Assembly (NCBI GenBank): GCA_014695255.1
Contig: JACJNX010000028.1
Location: 124,001 to 188,000, forward strand
From: Cyanobacteria bacterium FACHB-63
GTDB lineage: Bacteria; Cyanobacteriota; Cyanobacteriia; Leptolyngbyales; Leptolyngbyaceae
DNA: 64,000 nt
Direction of reading: 5' to 3'
Position numbers and translations under genes: made by a program. Position 1 is the first letter of the stretch. Every line of letters begins with the position of its first letter. This document shows, piece after piece, positions 45,829 to 56,060 of the stretch. A model generated the notes under the pieces. That model saw only the letters and a list, made by a program, of their open reading frames with translations. It searched no databases and was not told the origin of the DNA.

Positions 45829-46479
45829 ATGAAGGAAACCAGTTCAGGGAATCACAGACGCTTGCTGTTGATTGATGATGACCCTAACCTAATTCTGTTG
45901 GTTAAAGATTATCTGGAGTTCCGGGGATACGAAGTCGTCACCGCAGAAAACGGGCGGGAAGCGCTGGAAGTCCTAGAGCAAGATATCCCAGATATGATTA
46001 TTTGCGATGTGATGATGCCAGAAATGGACGGCTATCAACTCGTAAGCAATATCCGCCAAGATCCCAAGACAAGCTGGATTCCAGTGTTGTTCCTCTCTGC
46101 TAAAGGTCAGAGCCAAGACCGAGTAAAAGGTCTGAATATTGGTGCGGATGTGTATATGGTGAAGCCGTTTGAGCCAGAAGAACTGGTGGCACAGGTGGAA
46201 TCCTCGCTCAAGCAGGCTTCGCGTCTGATTCAGCACAAGGACGCCAAAGGCGGCGAAACGGCTCCTAAGATTCAAGTCCCGTTTGATGTGGAGTTAACGC
46301 CGACTGAATTAAGGGTGGTTCAATTTGTGGCGCGAGGCATGGCGAATCGTGAGATTGCCGAAGAATTAAACGTGAGTCAACGCACGATCGAAAGCCACGT
46401 CAGCAATATGCTCGGTAAAACGGGGTTGCACAATCGCACCGAGTTGGCACGCTGGGCGATCGAAAACAGCATGGCGTAA
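45829..46479 (+). CDS. NarL-type response regulator, probably Rre1 (Ycf29)
   Basis: The 216-residue regulator has a receiver domain (about residues 10-125) with the DDD acidic pocket, Asp60 in IICDVMMPEMDGY as the phosphorylation site and Lys112 in MVKPFEPEEL. A LuxR/NarL helix-turn-helix follows (about 145-212): LTPTELRVVQFVARGMANREIAEEL then VSQRTIESHVSNMLGKT. This combination, including LFLSAKGQSQDRVKGL and the AIENSMA ending, is highly conserved across cyanobacteria and I take it as Rre1/Ycf29, the stress regulator linked to Hik2 and Hik34. No kinase is adjacent, which is normal for it. A strong terminator follows. Confidence 0.88.
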   Translation: MKETSSGNHRRLLLIDDDPNLILLVKDYLEFRGYEVVTAENGREALEVLEQDIPDMIICDVMMPEMDGYQLVSNIRQDPKTSWIPVLFLSAKGQSQDRVKGLNIGADVYMVKPFEPEELVAQVESSLKQASRLIQHKDAKGGETAPKIQVPFDVELTPTELRVVQFVARGMANREIAEELNVSQRTIESHVSNMLGKTGLHNRTELARWAIENSMA

Positions 46480-46500
46480 ACTGAATCTCCTCAAGAGTTT

Positions 46501-46530
46501 AGGGCGGCACGATCGTGCCGCCCTTTTTTG
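46501..46530 (+). terminator. Rho-independent terminator after the Rre1-like gene
   Basis: AGGGCGGCACGA and its complement TCGTGCCGCCCT form a perfect 24-bp palindrome (46501-46524) followed by a T-run to 46529. It lies directly against the end of the convergent TPR gene. Confidence 0.85.
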
Positions 46531-47763
46531 CTAACGCGCCGCTTGGATCTTCTGGAGTTGTTCTGTAAAATAATCCACTCTGTAATTAATCTGTTTCGCC
46601 ACTTCTAATCCTTGACGAAAGGCATTCGCCGCCTCTGGAAGCGCTTTACGCTGAAGCTGAATTTGCCCAATCTGATCGTAAGCATCCATCACGCCGAACG
46701 TATCGTAAGCCTGCTGTTGGATACCTGCGAGATATTGATAAACTTGCAGCGCCGCATCAAGGCGATTGTTCGATCGATACAGCGTTCCCAACTTTCGCAG
46801 CGCATCGCTCGCATACGCAAACTGTAACAGCGGCGTTGCGAGTTCAAACGTTTCTTGGTAACCCTTTTCTGCTGCCTCGAACTGATTTGTTGCTGCATAA
46901 TTATCCGCCTGTCGCAGTTTGAGTACAGGAATTAATCTCGCTTGCTGAGGATCACGCTGATACAGTTCAATTAACTGCTGTTGGTAGGAGATCGCCTGAG
47001 CGGGCTGCTTGGCTTGCTCAGAAACATAGGCAAGCTGAGCTAAATTCGCCGCTACATTTTGGGCATCGTTTCGCGCCTTTGCAATATTTAAGAGTTCTGT
47101 ATAAGTTGCGATCGCATTCGGATAATCAAACCAACTGAGGTGCAATTGTCCGATCGTGTTGAGTAAATCGAGTTCAGCGGCAGCATCTTGACGCGCTCTC
47201 GCTTCCGTTAACATCTGCTGATAGACCTTCAGCGCCAGTCCGGGCGATCGCACTTGCTGAAATGCGATTCCCAAAGCTGGGAGGATCTGGGCGCGATCGG
47301 GCGGTACGGGCTGATTATTCTGCGGCTGCTGAATCTGGGTTTGAATGGCTGAAAGTCGATTTGTGATAAACCTCACCTGATTCGGCTGGTTCTGCACCCA
47401 AGCGATATTTCCGACTCGTCCTAACGCCTGCACTTCTTCGAGCAATCCCAGCGCCCGTCTCAACCGTAATTCACGGTTCCAGATGTCGAATGCACCGATC
47501 ACATCGCCCGATCGCAGTTTCGAGTCGGCTTCCGTGTCGAGTCGATCGAGTGCCGTTCTCAGCGCTTGCTGCTCGGATGCAGACAGGGGACGGTTTAAGC
47601 CGCCGGGAAGCAAGGGGTCAGGAGCGCTTAGCTCTAAAGGATTGTAGAATCGGTCTGGGAGTTGCGGTTTTGCAGGGGGATCAGCCGCATTGATGCTGAG
47701 TGTCATGCTCAAGCTACAGACGATCGTGCCTGCGATTCCGCTCCAGTAGCGCAGTAGGGTCAT
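46531..47763 (-). CDS. Secreted or lipid-side TPR-repeat protein
   Basis: The 410-residue precursor has a signal peptide (IAGTIVCSLSMTLSINA, cleavage near residue 27), a Pro-rich segment and then a run of about seven tetratricopeptide-like repeats from about residue 95 to 400. Examples are AAELDLLNTIGQLHLSWFDYPNAIATY, AQNVAANLAQLAYVSEQAKQP and DAYDQIGQIQLQRKALPEAANAF. TPR repeats form a scaffold for protein binding, so the role is probably structural in the periplasm; the partner is unknown. It is convergent with the Rre1-like gene, with a shared terminator between the stops. Confidence 0.8.
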   Translation of the reverse strand: MTLLRYWSGIAGTIVCSLSMTLSINAADPPAKPQLPDRFYNPLELSAPDPLLPGGLNRPLSASEQQALRTALDRLDTEADSKLRSGDVIGAFDIWNRELRLRRALGLLEEVQALGRVGNIAWVQNQPNQVRFITNRLSAIQTQIQQPQNNQPVPPDRAQILPALGIAFQQVRSPGLALKVYQQMLTEARARQDAAAELDLLNTIGQLHLSWFDYPNAIATYTELLNIAKARNDAQNVAANLAQLAYVSEQAKQPAQAISYQQQLIELYQRDPQQARLIPVLKLRQADNYAATNQFEAAEKGYQETFELATPLLQFAYASDALRKLGTLYRSNNRLDAALQVYQYLAGIQQQAYDTFGVMDAYDQIGQIQLQRKALPEAANAFRQGLEVAKQINYRVDYFTEQLQKIQAAR

Positions 47764-47995
47764 GATGATGTCTTAGGTCTTTCTCTACCAGAATCTCAGG
47801 TTATCGAAAAGTTTCAGCACAATGCAGCAAACCCTCTACAACTTCATCGAATTAGAGGTTAAAGACTAAAATTATCATTTCCGTGTATCAAAGATTTTAC
47901 ACTTAGGCTTAAGATTTGTACTGGACTAGCTGCGATTCGATCGATCGCGCTGTTCGTTAGAAGATTCATGCAAAAAAAGCCTGAGCGAGGAAACT

Positions 47996-49273
47996 GTGAG
48001 AATTTTGGTCGTTGGCAATGGTGGGCGCGAACACGCTCTAACTTGGAAGTTCTTGCAGTCTCCGCAGGTGCAACAAGTGGTGTGTATTCCGGGCAATGGC
48101 GGAACGGCTTCTCTGCAAAATTGCCGTAATTTGCCGTTATCGATCGACGACTTCGCGGGCATGGCGCGATATGCGCTGGTGAACAATATTGGCATGGTGG
48201 TCGTAGGACCTGAGCTGCCGCTCTCGCTTGGAATTACAGACTTCCTGAGACAGCAGGGCTTAACCGTGTTTGGTCCGACTCAAGCGGGTGCACAAATCGA
48301 GTCGAGTAAGGCTTGGGCAAAAGCGTTGATGCAAGAAGCAGGAATTCCAACCGCAAAGGCTGAGGTGTTCACCGATGCAGAGTCGGCAAAGAGTTATGTC
48401 CGCGCTCAGGGTGCGCCGATCGTGATTAAAGCCGATGGACTTGCGGCTGGAAAAGGCGTGACCGTCGCGGAATCGGTTGAGCAAGCAGAGGATGCGATCG
48501 CTGCCTGTTTCTCTGGTCAGTTTGGTGCAGCCGGAAGCCAAGTTGTGATCGAAGAATGCCTGATGGGTCAAGAAGTCTCAATTTTGGCTGTCACCGATGG
48601 CTTAACGATTCGCCCCCTACTGCCTGCTCAAGACCATAAGCGGATTGGTGAAGGTGATACCGGAGAGAACACAGGCGGCATGGGCGCTTACGCTCCGGCT
48701 CCGATCGCAACCCCAGAGTTGATGAATCGAATTCAGCAAGAGATTCTCGAACCTGCAATTCGGGTACTGCGCGATCGCAATATCGATTATCGCGGCGTTT
48801 TGTATGCAGGATTGATGATTACGCCTGAAGGCGATCCAAAAGTGATCGAATTTAACTGTCGATTCGGTGATCCAGAAACGCAAGCAATTTTGCCGCTGCT
48901 TGAAACGCCGTTAGAAAAGCTTTTGTTCGCTTGCGCTCAGCAGAAACTCGCGGATTTTCCTGAAATTGAGTGGAAATCGGGTGCCGCAACCTGCGTTGTG
49001 ATTGCAGCCGGTGGCTATCCGGCGAGTCATCCCAAGGGGCTACCCGTGAGCGGCATCCAAGCGGCAGAAGAAACCGGAGCGGCTGTGTTTCATGCGGGAA
49101 CGCAATTAAAGCAAGCGCAATTAATCACAGACGGTGGACGAGTATTTGGAGTCACGGCAGTCGGTGAAACGTTCGATCAGTCGATCGAAGCGGCTTATCG
49201 AGCGGTCGATCGCATTCAGTTTGAGGGAATGTACTACCGCCGCGACATTGGTAGCCGTGTAAAGACGAAGTAA
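47996..49273 (+). CDS. purD: Phosphoribosylamine-glycine ligase PurD
   Basis: PurD joins phosphoribosylamine and glycine with ATP in step two of purine synthesis. The 425 residues match. The GTG start gives MRILVVGNGGREHALTWKF, the family opening. The ATP-grasp region has QVVIEECLMGQEVSILAVTDG, HKRIGEGDTGENTGGMGAYAP and VIEFNCRFGDPETQAILPLL. I accept the GTG because the protein would otherwise lack its glycine-rich first loop. nblS follows 75 bp downstream, the same neighbour as in other cyanobacteria. Confidence 0.96.
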   Translation: MRILVVGNGGREHALTWKFLQSPQVQQVVCIPGNGGTASLQNCRNLPLSIDDFAGMARYALVNNIGMVVVGPELPLSLGITDFLRQQGLTVFGPTQAGAQIESSKAWAKALMQEAGIPTAKAEVFTDAESAKSYVRAQGAPIVIKADGLAAGKGVTVAESVEQAEDAIAACFSGQFGAAGSQVVIEECLMGQEVSILAVTDGLTIRPLLPAQDHKRIGEGDTGENTGGMGAYAPAPIATPELMNRIQQEILEPAIRVLRDRNIDYRGVLYAGLMITPEGDPKVIEFNCRFGDPETQAILPLLETPLEKLLFACAQQKLADFPEIEWKSGAATCVVIAAGGYPASHPKGLPVSGIQAAEETGAAVFHAGTQLKQAQLITDGGRVFGVTAVGETFDQSIEAAYRAVDRIQFEGMYYRRDIGSRVKTK

Positions 49274-49348
49274 GATGAAGAAAAACGCGAAGACGGAAAC
49301 AAGTTGTTATGATGCTTCGCAGTTTGTTCTTTATTTTTAATCTTCACC

Positions 49349-51307
49349 GTGTCATCCCTCGTTGCCCAAATTCCGGATGTTCTACGTCGCTGGTGGTCTG
49401 GTTTTAGCCTCCAGACAAAACTCATGGCGGCAGCTACTTTGGTCGTGTCGATCGTGATGAGTGGCTTAACCTTCTGGGCGGTGAATACGATCCAGATGGA
49501 TGCTCGGTTGAACGATACGCGCTTCGGCAGCGATTTGGGTTTACTCATGGCGGCGAACGTTGCGCCACTGATAAACGAAGAGAATCGAACCGAACTGGCT
49601 CGCTTTTCGCATCGCTTTTATAGCAGCACTGCCAGCATTCGCTATATGCTCTATGCCGATGCGGACGGCAACATCTTCTTTGGGATTCCCTTTTCCGATG
49701 CGCAGGTGCAGAACTCGCTGACGATTCAGCGCAAAATTCAACTGCCCGAAGATTTTACAGAACGCACCGATCATCCGCTGGTACGCCAGCATCTCACTCC
49801 GGATGGTGAGGTGACGGATGTGTTTGTGCCGTTGGTGTCCGAAGGCAAATATCTCGGCGTTTTGGCGATCGGCACGAATCCGAACCCAACCGTGGTCACT
49901 TCTTCGCACTTAACGCGAGATGTGACGATCGCGGTATTTGTCTCGATTTGGGTGATGGTGATTTTGGGTGCGGTGTTTAATGCGCTGCAAATTACCAAGC
50001 CGATTCGTGAATTAGTCATTGGGGTTCGCAATATTGCCAAAGGAAACTTCAAGCAGCGTGTAGACCTGCCCGTCGGCGCAGGTGTCGAACTGAGCGGACT
50101 GATCGACAGCTTTAACGACATGGCGGAGCGGCTAGAGCGTTACGAAGAACAAAACATCGAAGAACTGACCGCAGAAAAAGCCAAATTAGAAACATTGATT
50201 TCGACGATCGCAGATGGAGCGGTACTGCTCGATGCCAATATGCAGATCGTGTTAGCCAATCCGACCGCGCGCAGGATCTTCGGTTGGGAAAACAAAGCAA
50301 TCGAAGGCGAGAACGCGCTTTATGTCTTTCCGGTTGCGGTTCAAGTTGAACTGACAAGACCGCTGTTTCAAATGGCGCAGGGCGAACTGCGCGAAGAAGC
50401 GGAATTTCGAATTACGGCGATCGAACCGAATAACCGCACCTTGCGCGTACTATTAAATGCCGTGGTCGATCCGGTGCGCGAGAACGTGAAAGGCATTGCG
50501 ATCACGGTGCAGGATATCACTCGCGAAGTTGAACTCAACGAAGCGAAAAGTCAATTTATCAGCAACGTTTCTCACGAACTTAGAACGCCATTATTTAATA
50601 TCAAATCGTTCATCGAAACGCTTTACGAATACGGTGAAGAACTGACCGAAACTCAGAAACTCGAATTTCTTGAAACTGCCAATCGAGAAACCGATCGTCT
50701 TACCCGCTTGGTCAACGATGTTCTGGATCTCTCGCGGTTGGAATCGTGCAAGATTTATCAGTTTGAAGCGATCGATCTGGTGCAGCCGATCGAGCAAATT
50801 CTCAGAACTTACCAACTCAACGCCAAAGATAAAGGCATCGAACTGATTCAAGAAGTCGAGCCAAACTTACCGCCTGTGTTTGGACACTACGATTTGTTGC
50901 TTCAAGTCTTTGCAAATTTGGTGGGCAATGCTTTGAAATTCACTGAAGCGGGCGGAAAAGTGGCGATCCGCGCTTACTCGCTGCCAGCGCATGAATCCCA
51001 ATCCCAGCAATTTGTGCGCGTTGAAATTGGCGATACCGGAATTGGAATTGATGGAGTCGATCAAGAAGCCATTTTCGATCGTTTCTTCCGCGTAGAAAAC
51101 CGAGTTCATACGCTTGAAGGAACTGGGTTGGGGCTGTCGATCGTCAAAAACATCATCGAGCGCCACCGCAGCCATGTTCGACTGGTGAGCGAAGTCGGCT
51201 GCGGTACAACATTCTGGTTTGATTTAGTCGTGTTTCAGGAGAACTCACATCTGATCGAAACCACAGCCGAGCCTGTAAGACTCGCTCAAGCGGCTAATGC
51301 ACCCTGA
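49349..51307 (+). CDS. nblS: Sensor histidine kinase NblS (Hik33/DspA, Ycf26)
   Basis: NblS is the conserved cyanobacterial kinase that reports high light, cold and nutrient stress and works with RpaB. The 652-residue protein has two membrane helices, about residues 25-47 (LMAAATLVVSIVMSGLTFWA) and 192-213, around a periplasmic sensor. A HAMP domain follows (KPIRELVIGVRNIAKGNF), then a PAS domain (TLISTIADGAVLLDANMQIV), the HisKA domain with His near 409 in [17 protein letters not shown] and an ATPase domain with GTGLGLSIVKNI. The start is a GTG. The position after purD and the whole architecture identify it. Its stop lies 2 bp from the stop of the convergent ribBA gene. Confidence 0.93.
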   Translation: MSSLVAQIPDVLRRWWSGFSLQTKLMAAATLVVSIVMSGLTFWAVNTIQMDARLNDTRFGSDLGLLMAANVAPLINEENRTELARFSHRFYSSTASIRYMLYADADGNIFFGIPFSDAQVQNSLTIQRKIQLPEDFTERTDHPLVRQHLTPDGEVTDVFVPLVSEGKYLGVLAIGTNPNPTVVTSSHLTRDVTIAVFVSIWVMVILGAVFNALQITKPIRELVIGVRNIAKGNFKQRVDLPVGAGVELSGLIDSFNDMAERLERYEEQNIEELTAEKAKLETLISTIADGAVLLDANMQIVLANPTARRIFGWENKAIEGENALYVFPVAVQVELTRPLFQMAQGELREEAEFRITAIEPNNRTLRVLLNAVVDPVRENVKGIAITVQDITREVELNEAKSQFISNVSHELRTPLFNIKSFIETLYEYGEELTETQKLEFLETANRETDRLTRLVNDVLDLSRLESCKIYQFEAIDLVQPIEQILRTYQLNAKDKGIELIQEVEPNLPPVFGHYDLLLQVFANLVGNALKFTEAGGKVAIRAYSLPAHESQSQQFVRVEIGDTGIGIDGVDQEAIFDRFFRVENRVHTLEGTGLGLSIVKNIIERHRSHVRLVSEVGCGTTFWFDLVVFQENSHLIETTAEPVRLAQAANAP

Positions 51308-51309
51308 AC

Positions 51310-53004
51310 TCACGATTCCTCAAAGCTATAGATAGTTTGGGTTGAGAGCGATTCACAGACCTTTGACGGCAAATGATCGATCGGTAATGTTTGGCGATCG
51401 AGTTGAATTTGCAATCCGATCAGCGGATCGGTTCCGGGTGAAACCAGAAACTCTAATTTCTCCATTGCAAAGCCGGTCGAAATCTGATCCAGAATTTGGG
51501 CAATTGCGATCGTCAGGGGATGCTGCGGAGACTTGTACCAGTCTGCATCATGGACGATTTCCTGCTCAAATCCCAAATTCACGATCAAAGAAGCGCGATC
51601 GAACAATGCTAACGCTACAGGTCGCGCTTCTTCTTGCAGCATCAGATCTTGAGATTTAGCAAGATGGCGCAGTTTTTCTAACAGCGCATATCGTTCTGTC
51701 ACCGAATTAAAATCGTCGCTTAAATGCAGCGCGATCGTCACCAAATAAGTCCGCAGAAACAGATGCCCTAATTTTTCCGCTTTCGTCGTCAAGTAGCTCG
51801 AATTATAAGTCGTCGCTTCGGTGAGTAACGGAACACGATCGACCATTTCGATGCCGTAGCCTTTCAAGCCTGCGATTTTACGCGGATTATTCGTAATCAA
51901 GCGAATCTGCTTCACACCCAAATCATTTAGAATCTGAGCGCCGACTCCATAATCCCGCAAATCTGGCGGAAAGCCTAATCGCTCATTCGCTTCAACTGTA
52001 TCCAGTCCGATATCTTGCAGCGAATACGCCTTTAGCTTATTGACAAGCCCAATGCCGCGCCCTTCTTGCCGCAGATACACCACCACGCCAGAGCCGTTAT
52101 GCTCGATCATCTTCAGCGCCGCTTCAAGCTGCACCCGACAATCACACCGCAACGAACCGAGCGAATCCCCGGTCAAACACTCCGAATGCACTCGCACCAT
52201 TACAGGCTGGTCGGCAAATTCCTCCGGCTCGCCTTTGACGATCGCCACATGCTCAGTATGGTCTAGTAAGTTTCGATAGGCGTAAATTTTGAAGTGCCCG
52301 AATTGCGAGGGCAGATCAGCGATCGTTTCACGACGCACAAACCGCTCATGTCGCAATCGATAGCTGATCAAATCCGCAATACTAATAATCTTGAGATTGT
52401 GCGATTTGGAATATTCGATCAACTCCGGTAGCCTTGCCATCGACCCGTCCGGATTCTGAATCTCGCAAATCACTCCGGCGGGGTACAGTCCTGCGAGGCG
52501 CGATAAATCGACTGCGGCTTCGGTATGTCCAGCGCGTTTAAGGACTCCCCCTTCTCTGGCTCGAATCGGGAAGATATGACCCGGACGACGTAAATCTGAA
52601 GGGCGCGTGGTCGGATCAAGCACCACTTGGATGGTTCTAGAACGATCGTCCGCCGAAATTCCCGTTGTCACTCCCACTCGCGGAGACGCATCAATGCTGA
52701 CGGTAAATGCAGTTTGATTAGTATCGGTATTTTCCCGCACCATCAACGGAATATCGAGTTCATCTAATCGCTCTCCGGTCATGGCAAGACAGATCAGACC
52801 CCGCGCATACACCGCCATGAAATTGATCATGTCAGCCGTAGCGTACTGCGCGGCGCAGATCACATCTCCCTCGTTTTCCCGATTTTCATCATCGACCACC
52901 ACGATCGCCCGACCTGCTTTCAGATCAGTTAACGCATCCTCGATCGTATCGAAGGTAAACGGCTGAGTATAAGTTGATTGAGACGAATTAACAGAGAAGT
53001 TCAA
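51310..53004 (-). CDS. ribBA: Bifunctional riboflavin enzyme RibBA
   Basis: RibBA joins two first steps of riboflavin synthesis. The N-terminal DHBP synthase (about residues 15-215) converts ribulose 5-phosphate to dihydroxybutanone phosphate and has VVVDDENRENEGD and RPGHIFPIRAREGGVLKRAGHTEA. The C-terminal GTP cyclohydrolase II (about 220-420) has the zinc motif RVHSECLTGDSLGSLRCDC and VVYLRQEGRGIGLVNK. About 140 further residues of unknown function follow, a tail seen in other cyanobacterial RibBA. The frame starts at TTG; no ATG or GTG gives a full DHBP domain. No FMN riboswitch is visible in the upstream 286 bp. Confidence 0.95.
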   Translation of the reverse strand: MNFSVNSSQSTYTQPFTFDTIEDALTDLKAGRAIVVVDDENRENEGDVICAAQYATADMINFMAVYARGLICLAMTGERLDELDIPLMVRENTDTNQTAFTVSIDASPRVGVTTGISADDRSRTIQVVLDPTTRPSDLRRPGHIFPIRAREGGVLKRAGHTEAAVDLSRLAGLYPAGVICEIQNPDGSMARLPELIEYSKSHNLKIISIADLISYRLRHERFVRRETIADLPSQFGHFKIYAYRNLLDHTEHVAIVKGEPEEFADQPVMVRVHSECLTGDSLGSLRCDCRVQLEAALKMIEHNGSGVVVYLRQEGRGIGLVNKLKAYSLQDIGLDTVEANERLGFPPDLRDYGVGAQILNDLGVKQIRLITNNPRKIAGLKGYGIEMVDRVPLLTEATTYNSSYLTTKAEKLGHLFLRTYLVTIALHLSDDFNSVTERYALLEKLRHLAKSQDLMLQEEARPVALALFDRASLIVNLGFEQEIVHDADWYKSPQHPLTIAIAQILDQISTGFAMEKLEFLVSPGTDPLIGLQIQLDRQTLPIDHLPSKVCESLSTQTIYSFEES

Positions 53005-53290
53005 GGCGACTACACCGTAAAGATTCTTGAAGCGGACTGTTCTTTAATTGTAATTCTTCGGACTACAGAACTGGGTGTTCAAGCGTAGTTTCGTACAATT
53101 GTAGTGCTTTTGTGCAGTTCTTTTGGGAGAATGCTAGATAGCTATAGTATCGGAGTGAGCAGTTCTGAAACAGGTCAGCCTCTAGATTGAGAGGGAACAA
53201 CTCAAATTCTTGAGAATCTGCTTTGAGAATGGCGCGATCGGCATTACAATGCAGCAAACATAAAGGTCATTCACGGGAAAGTCGAGGCAT

Positions 53291-54349
53291 ATGGGTGATT
53301 CAGAACGAGTCTCCGTGGGAATAGTCGGAGCTTCAGGCTATGGAGGAGTTCAACTGGTTCGCCTGTTGCTTGAACATCCGCGCTTAGAATTAGCTTACTT
53401 AGGTGGAGATAGTACCGCCGGACAAGATTTCGCAACTCAATACCCGCATCTATTTCACGCCGTTCATCAGCAGATCGAAGCGATCGACCTCGACGAGATT
53501 GCTGCTCGGTGCGACGTGGTATTTTTATCACTGCCGAATGGACTGGCATTAAAAATGGCTCCGGTGCTAATCGAGAAGGGCTGTAAGGTGTTGGATCTTT
53601 CGGCAGATTATCGCTTCTCGGATTTGGCGGTGTATAAGCAGTGGTACGGCGGCGATCGTAGCGATCAGGCGATCGCTGAAACCGCAGTATATGGACTACC
53701 CGAACTGTATCGCGATCGGATTGCTCACGCGCAATTGGTCGGTTGTCCAGGATGCTACCCGACTGCGAGTTTATTAGCCTTGTCTCCGTTGTTAAAGCAG
53801 GGATTAATCGTTCCAGAAACCGCGATTATTGATGCGAAGTCCGGTACTTCTGGCGGAGGTCGGGTTGCAAAAACGAATTTTCTTTTAGCTGAGGCTGATA
53901 ATTCCCTCGGTGCATATGGAGTGGCGCGACACAGACATACACCAGAAATCGAGCAGGTGTGTAGCGATTTAGCAGGACATGAAGTGCTGATTCAGTTCAC
54001 GCCGCATTTAATTCCGATGGTGCGAGGAATTTTAGCTACGGTTTACGCGACATTACGCGATCCGGGCTTGGTACGTGATGATCTGCTGACGATTTATAGT
54101 GCATTTTATCGATCGTCCCCCTGGGTGAAGCTGTTACCGAGTGGCACGTATCCGCAGACCAAGTGGGCGTGTGGTACCAACCTTTGCTACATCGGCATCG
54201 AAGTGGATGCGCGAACGGGTCGAGTGATTGTGATGTCGGCGATCGACAACCTGCTTAAAGGTCAAGCGGGACAAGCAATCCAATGTCTCAACATCATGAT
54301 GGGCTGGGAGGAAACGCTCGGATTACCGAAATTCAGCTTTTATCCTTGA
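53291..54349 (+). CDS. argC: N-acetyl-gamma-glutamyl-phosphate reductase ArgC
   Basis: ArgC reduces N-acetylglutamyl phosphate to the semialdehyde with NADPH in arginine synthesis. The 352 residues show the nucleotide-binding start [18 protein letters not shown], the catalytic Cys in [25 protein letters not shown] and [10 protein letters not shown]. The C-terminal ending is normal. Its last 10 bases overlap the end of the convergent cobM gene. It is divergent from ribBA across 286 bp in which I see no known regulatory site. Confidence 0.96.
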   Translation: MGDSERVSVGIVGASGYGGVQLVRLLLEHPRLELAYLGGDSTAGQDFATQYPHLFHAVHQQIEAIDLDEIAARCDVVFLSLPNGLALKMAPVLIEKGCKVLDLSADYRFSDLAVYKQWYGGDRSDQAIAETAVYGLPELYRDRIAHAQLVGCPGCYPTASLLALSPLLKQGLIVPETAIIDAKSGTSGGGRVAKTNFLLAEADNSLGAYGVARHRHTPEIEQVCSDLAGHEVLIQFTPHLIPMVRGILATVYATLRDPGLVRDDLLTIYSAFYRSSPWVKLLPSGTYPQTKWACGTNLCYIGIEVDARTGRVIVMSAIDNLLKGQAGQAIQCLNIMMGWEETLGLPKFSFYP

Positions 54350-55149
54350 CGAAATAGGCGATCGTGGTTTGGGTTGTAAAGCTGCGATCGCTTTCCTATA
54401 ACTTGATCGGCTCCTGCGAACTCATAAGGCACGGTTGCCGCACTCAGCGCCGGACTAATCACATAGAGCGTCGTCCGCACTAAGTTCTCTTGCTGCGTCA
54501 CTTCTGCCATTTGATTCAGCGGAACGAGCCGGATCTTTTCATCTGACCAGCCCAGCCGAAAACAGATTGCAACCGGAGTATCTGTGGGGTAATGCTGCGT
54601 CAATTTTTCTTGTACAGATTCAATGTGTCGCGCACTGAGATAAAGGCAAAGGGTCGATCGATGTGCGGCTAACGAGGAGAGTTCTTCTGATTCTGGAACT
54701 TGAGTCCGTCCACTGATGCGCGTCAGAATAATCGATTGCACCAATCCAGGCACGGTAAATTCAACCCGCAATCGAGCAGAAGCCAACTGAAACGCGCTGA
54801 TTCCAGGAACAATCTCAAATGGAATCTCAGCTTCAAACAGTGCCTGCATCTGTTCTTGAATGGCGCTATACAAGCATGGATCGCCTGAGTGAAGGCGCAC
54901 GACGGATTTCTGCGATCGTACTCGCTCAATCAAAATCGGCAAAATCTCCTCCAGGGTCTTATCTGCGGTCGGAATGACTTCCGCATCCGATCGAACGCCT
55001 GCAAGGACTTCCGGCGGCACAAGCGAATCGGCGAAGACGATCGTGTCTGCTTGCGCGATCAGTTTCTGCGCTTTAACGGTGAGTAAATCTGGATCTCCCG
55101 GCCCTGCACCCACAATGTAGACGGCAGGCGGAAGCGCATGATGCAACAT
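54340..55149 (-). CDS. cobM: Precorrin-4 C11-methyltransferase CobM
   Basis: CobM methylates C11 of precorrin-4 with S-adenosylmethionine in cobalamin synthesis. The 269-residue tetrapyrrole methylase opens with [18 protein letters not shown], then has [40 protein letters not shown] and [15 protein letters not shown]. The order matches CobM/CbiF rather than the related CobI or CobJ. It follows lgt by 6 bp, so the two form an operon, probably with the upstream kinase. The end overlaps argC by 10 bp. Confidence 0.93.
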   Translation of the reverse strand: MLHHALPPAVYIVGAGPGDPDLLTVKAQKLIAQADTIVFADSLVPPEVLAGVRSDAEVIPTADKTLEEILPILIERVRSQKSVVRLHSGDPCLYSAIQEQMQALFEAEIPFEIVPGISAFQLASARLRVEFTVPGLVQSIILTRISGRTQVPESEELSSLAAHRSTLCLYLSARHIESVQEKLTQHYPTDTPVAICFRLGWSDEKIRLVPLNQMAEVTQQENLVRTTLYVISPALSAATVPYEFAGADQVIGKRSQLYNPNHDRLFRQG

Positions 55150-55155
55150 ATTGTC

Positions 55156-56007
55156 CTAAGAAGGTTGGGAATCTGGCGTATTTGGATCAGGCACAACATC
55201 AGGCAGCGATCGCCGCAGCACATACAGCCATACGAGACCCAACGTTCCGATCGCAATTCCGGTTAAACTCACCACCTGAGCCATTCTCAAAAAGCCCAGC
55301 ATCAAGCTATCGGTTCGTAGTCCCTCAATCCAAACGCGACCCGCGCTGTATGCAACTAGATAGGTGAGAAATAGCGTTCCAACTTTTAACCGGGGACGTT
55401 TGAAGAACAGAAACATCAACAGCGCAAATACGCCTAAATTCCACAATGATTCATACAAAAATGTCGGATGATAATACGCGACATTTTCTAAACCCGGCGG
55501 ACGACGATCAAGCGGAATGAATAACTTCCAGGGTAAATCGGTTGGACTTCCGAATGCTTCTGAATTGAAGAAATTTCCCCAGCGCCCGATCGCTTGTCCC
55601 AAAATCAGCGAAGGTGCGACTAAATCCGCCAACTGCCAAAACGAAACGCGCTTCAACCGAGCAAAAATCAGCGCCGCAATCACACCGCCTAAAATTGCCC
55701 CATGAATCGCGATGCCACCCTGCCAAATTGCGAAGATCGAGGCGGGATTTGAAGCATAATCGCGCCACTGAAAAATCACGTAATACAGCCTTGCACTCGG
55801 AATCGCAGCCAACACCAGCCAAATTGCCAGATCGCTAATCAAATCTGGATTTACTTGCCGCCGGGATGCAAGATACTGAGACAAATTCACCCCAATCAGC
55901 ACCGCCGACGCAATCAAAACGCCATACCACCGAATCGACAACGGGCCTAACTCAATGCCGCGTCCGGGAGAGGTAAACTGAAACGCCAAAACAACATCAG
56001 ACAGCAT
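55156..56007 (-). CDS. lgt: Prolipoprotein diacylglyceryl transferase Lgt
   Basis: Lgt adds diacylglycerol to the lipobox Cys of prolipoproteins in the inner membrane. The protein of about 283 residues has seven hydrophobic helices, with the family signature [18 protein letters not shown] (about 140-157) and [12 protein letters not shown] near the start. [18 protein letters not shown] supplies the active-site His/Gly loop. I chose the ATG at 56007, after which [15 protein letters not shown] follows; a GTG at 56052 adds 15 residues and would couple it to the upstream kinase. The end carries a Pro/Asp-rich tail. Confidence 0.95.
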   Translation of the reverse strand: MLSDVVLAFQFTSPGRGIELGPLSIRWYGVLIASAVLIGVNLSQYLASRRQVNPDLISDLAIWLVLAAIPSARLYYVIFQWRDYASNPASIFAIWQGGIAIHGAILGGVIAALIFARLKRVSFWQLADLVAPSLILGQAIGRWGNFFNSEAFGSPTDLPWKLFIPLDRRPPGLENVAYYHPTFLYESLWNLGVFALLMFLFFKRPRLKVGTLFLTYLVAYSAGRVWIEGLRTDSLMLGFLRMAQVVSLTGIAIGTLGLVWLYVLRRSLPDVVPDPNTPDSQPS

Positions 56008-56060
56008 AAATCCAAACCGAGAAATGGCACTGATCACCATAACATCTCTCACAGGCGGAT

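Noticed and set aside
53005-53290. FMN riboswitch ahead of ribBA
   Set aside because: No RFN-like conserved blocks are visible in the 286-bp region.
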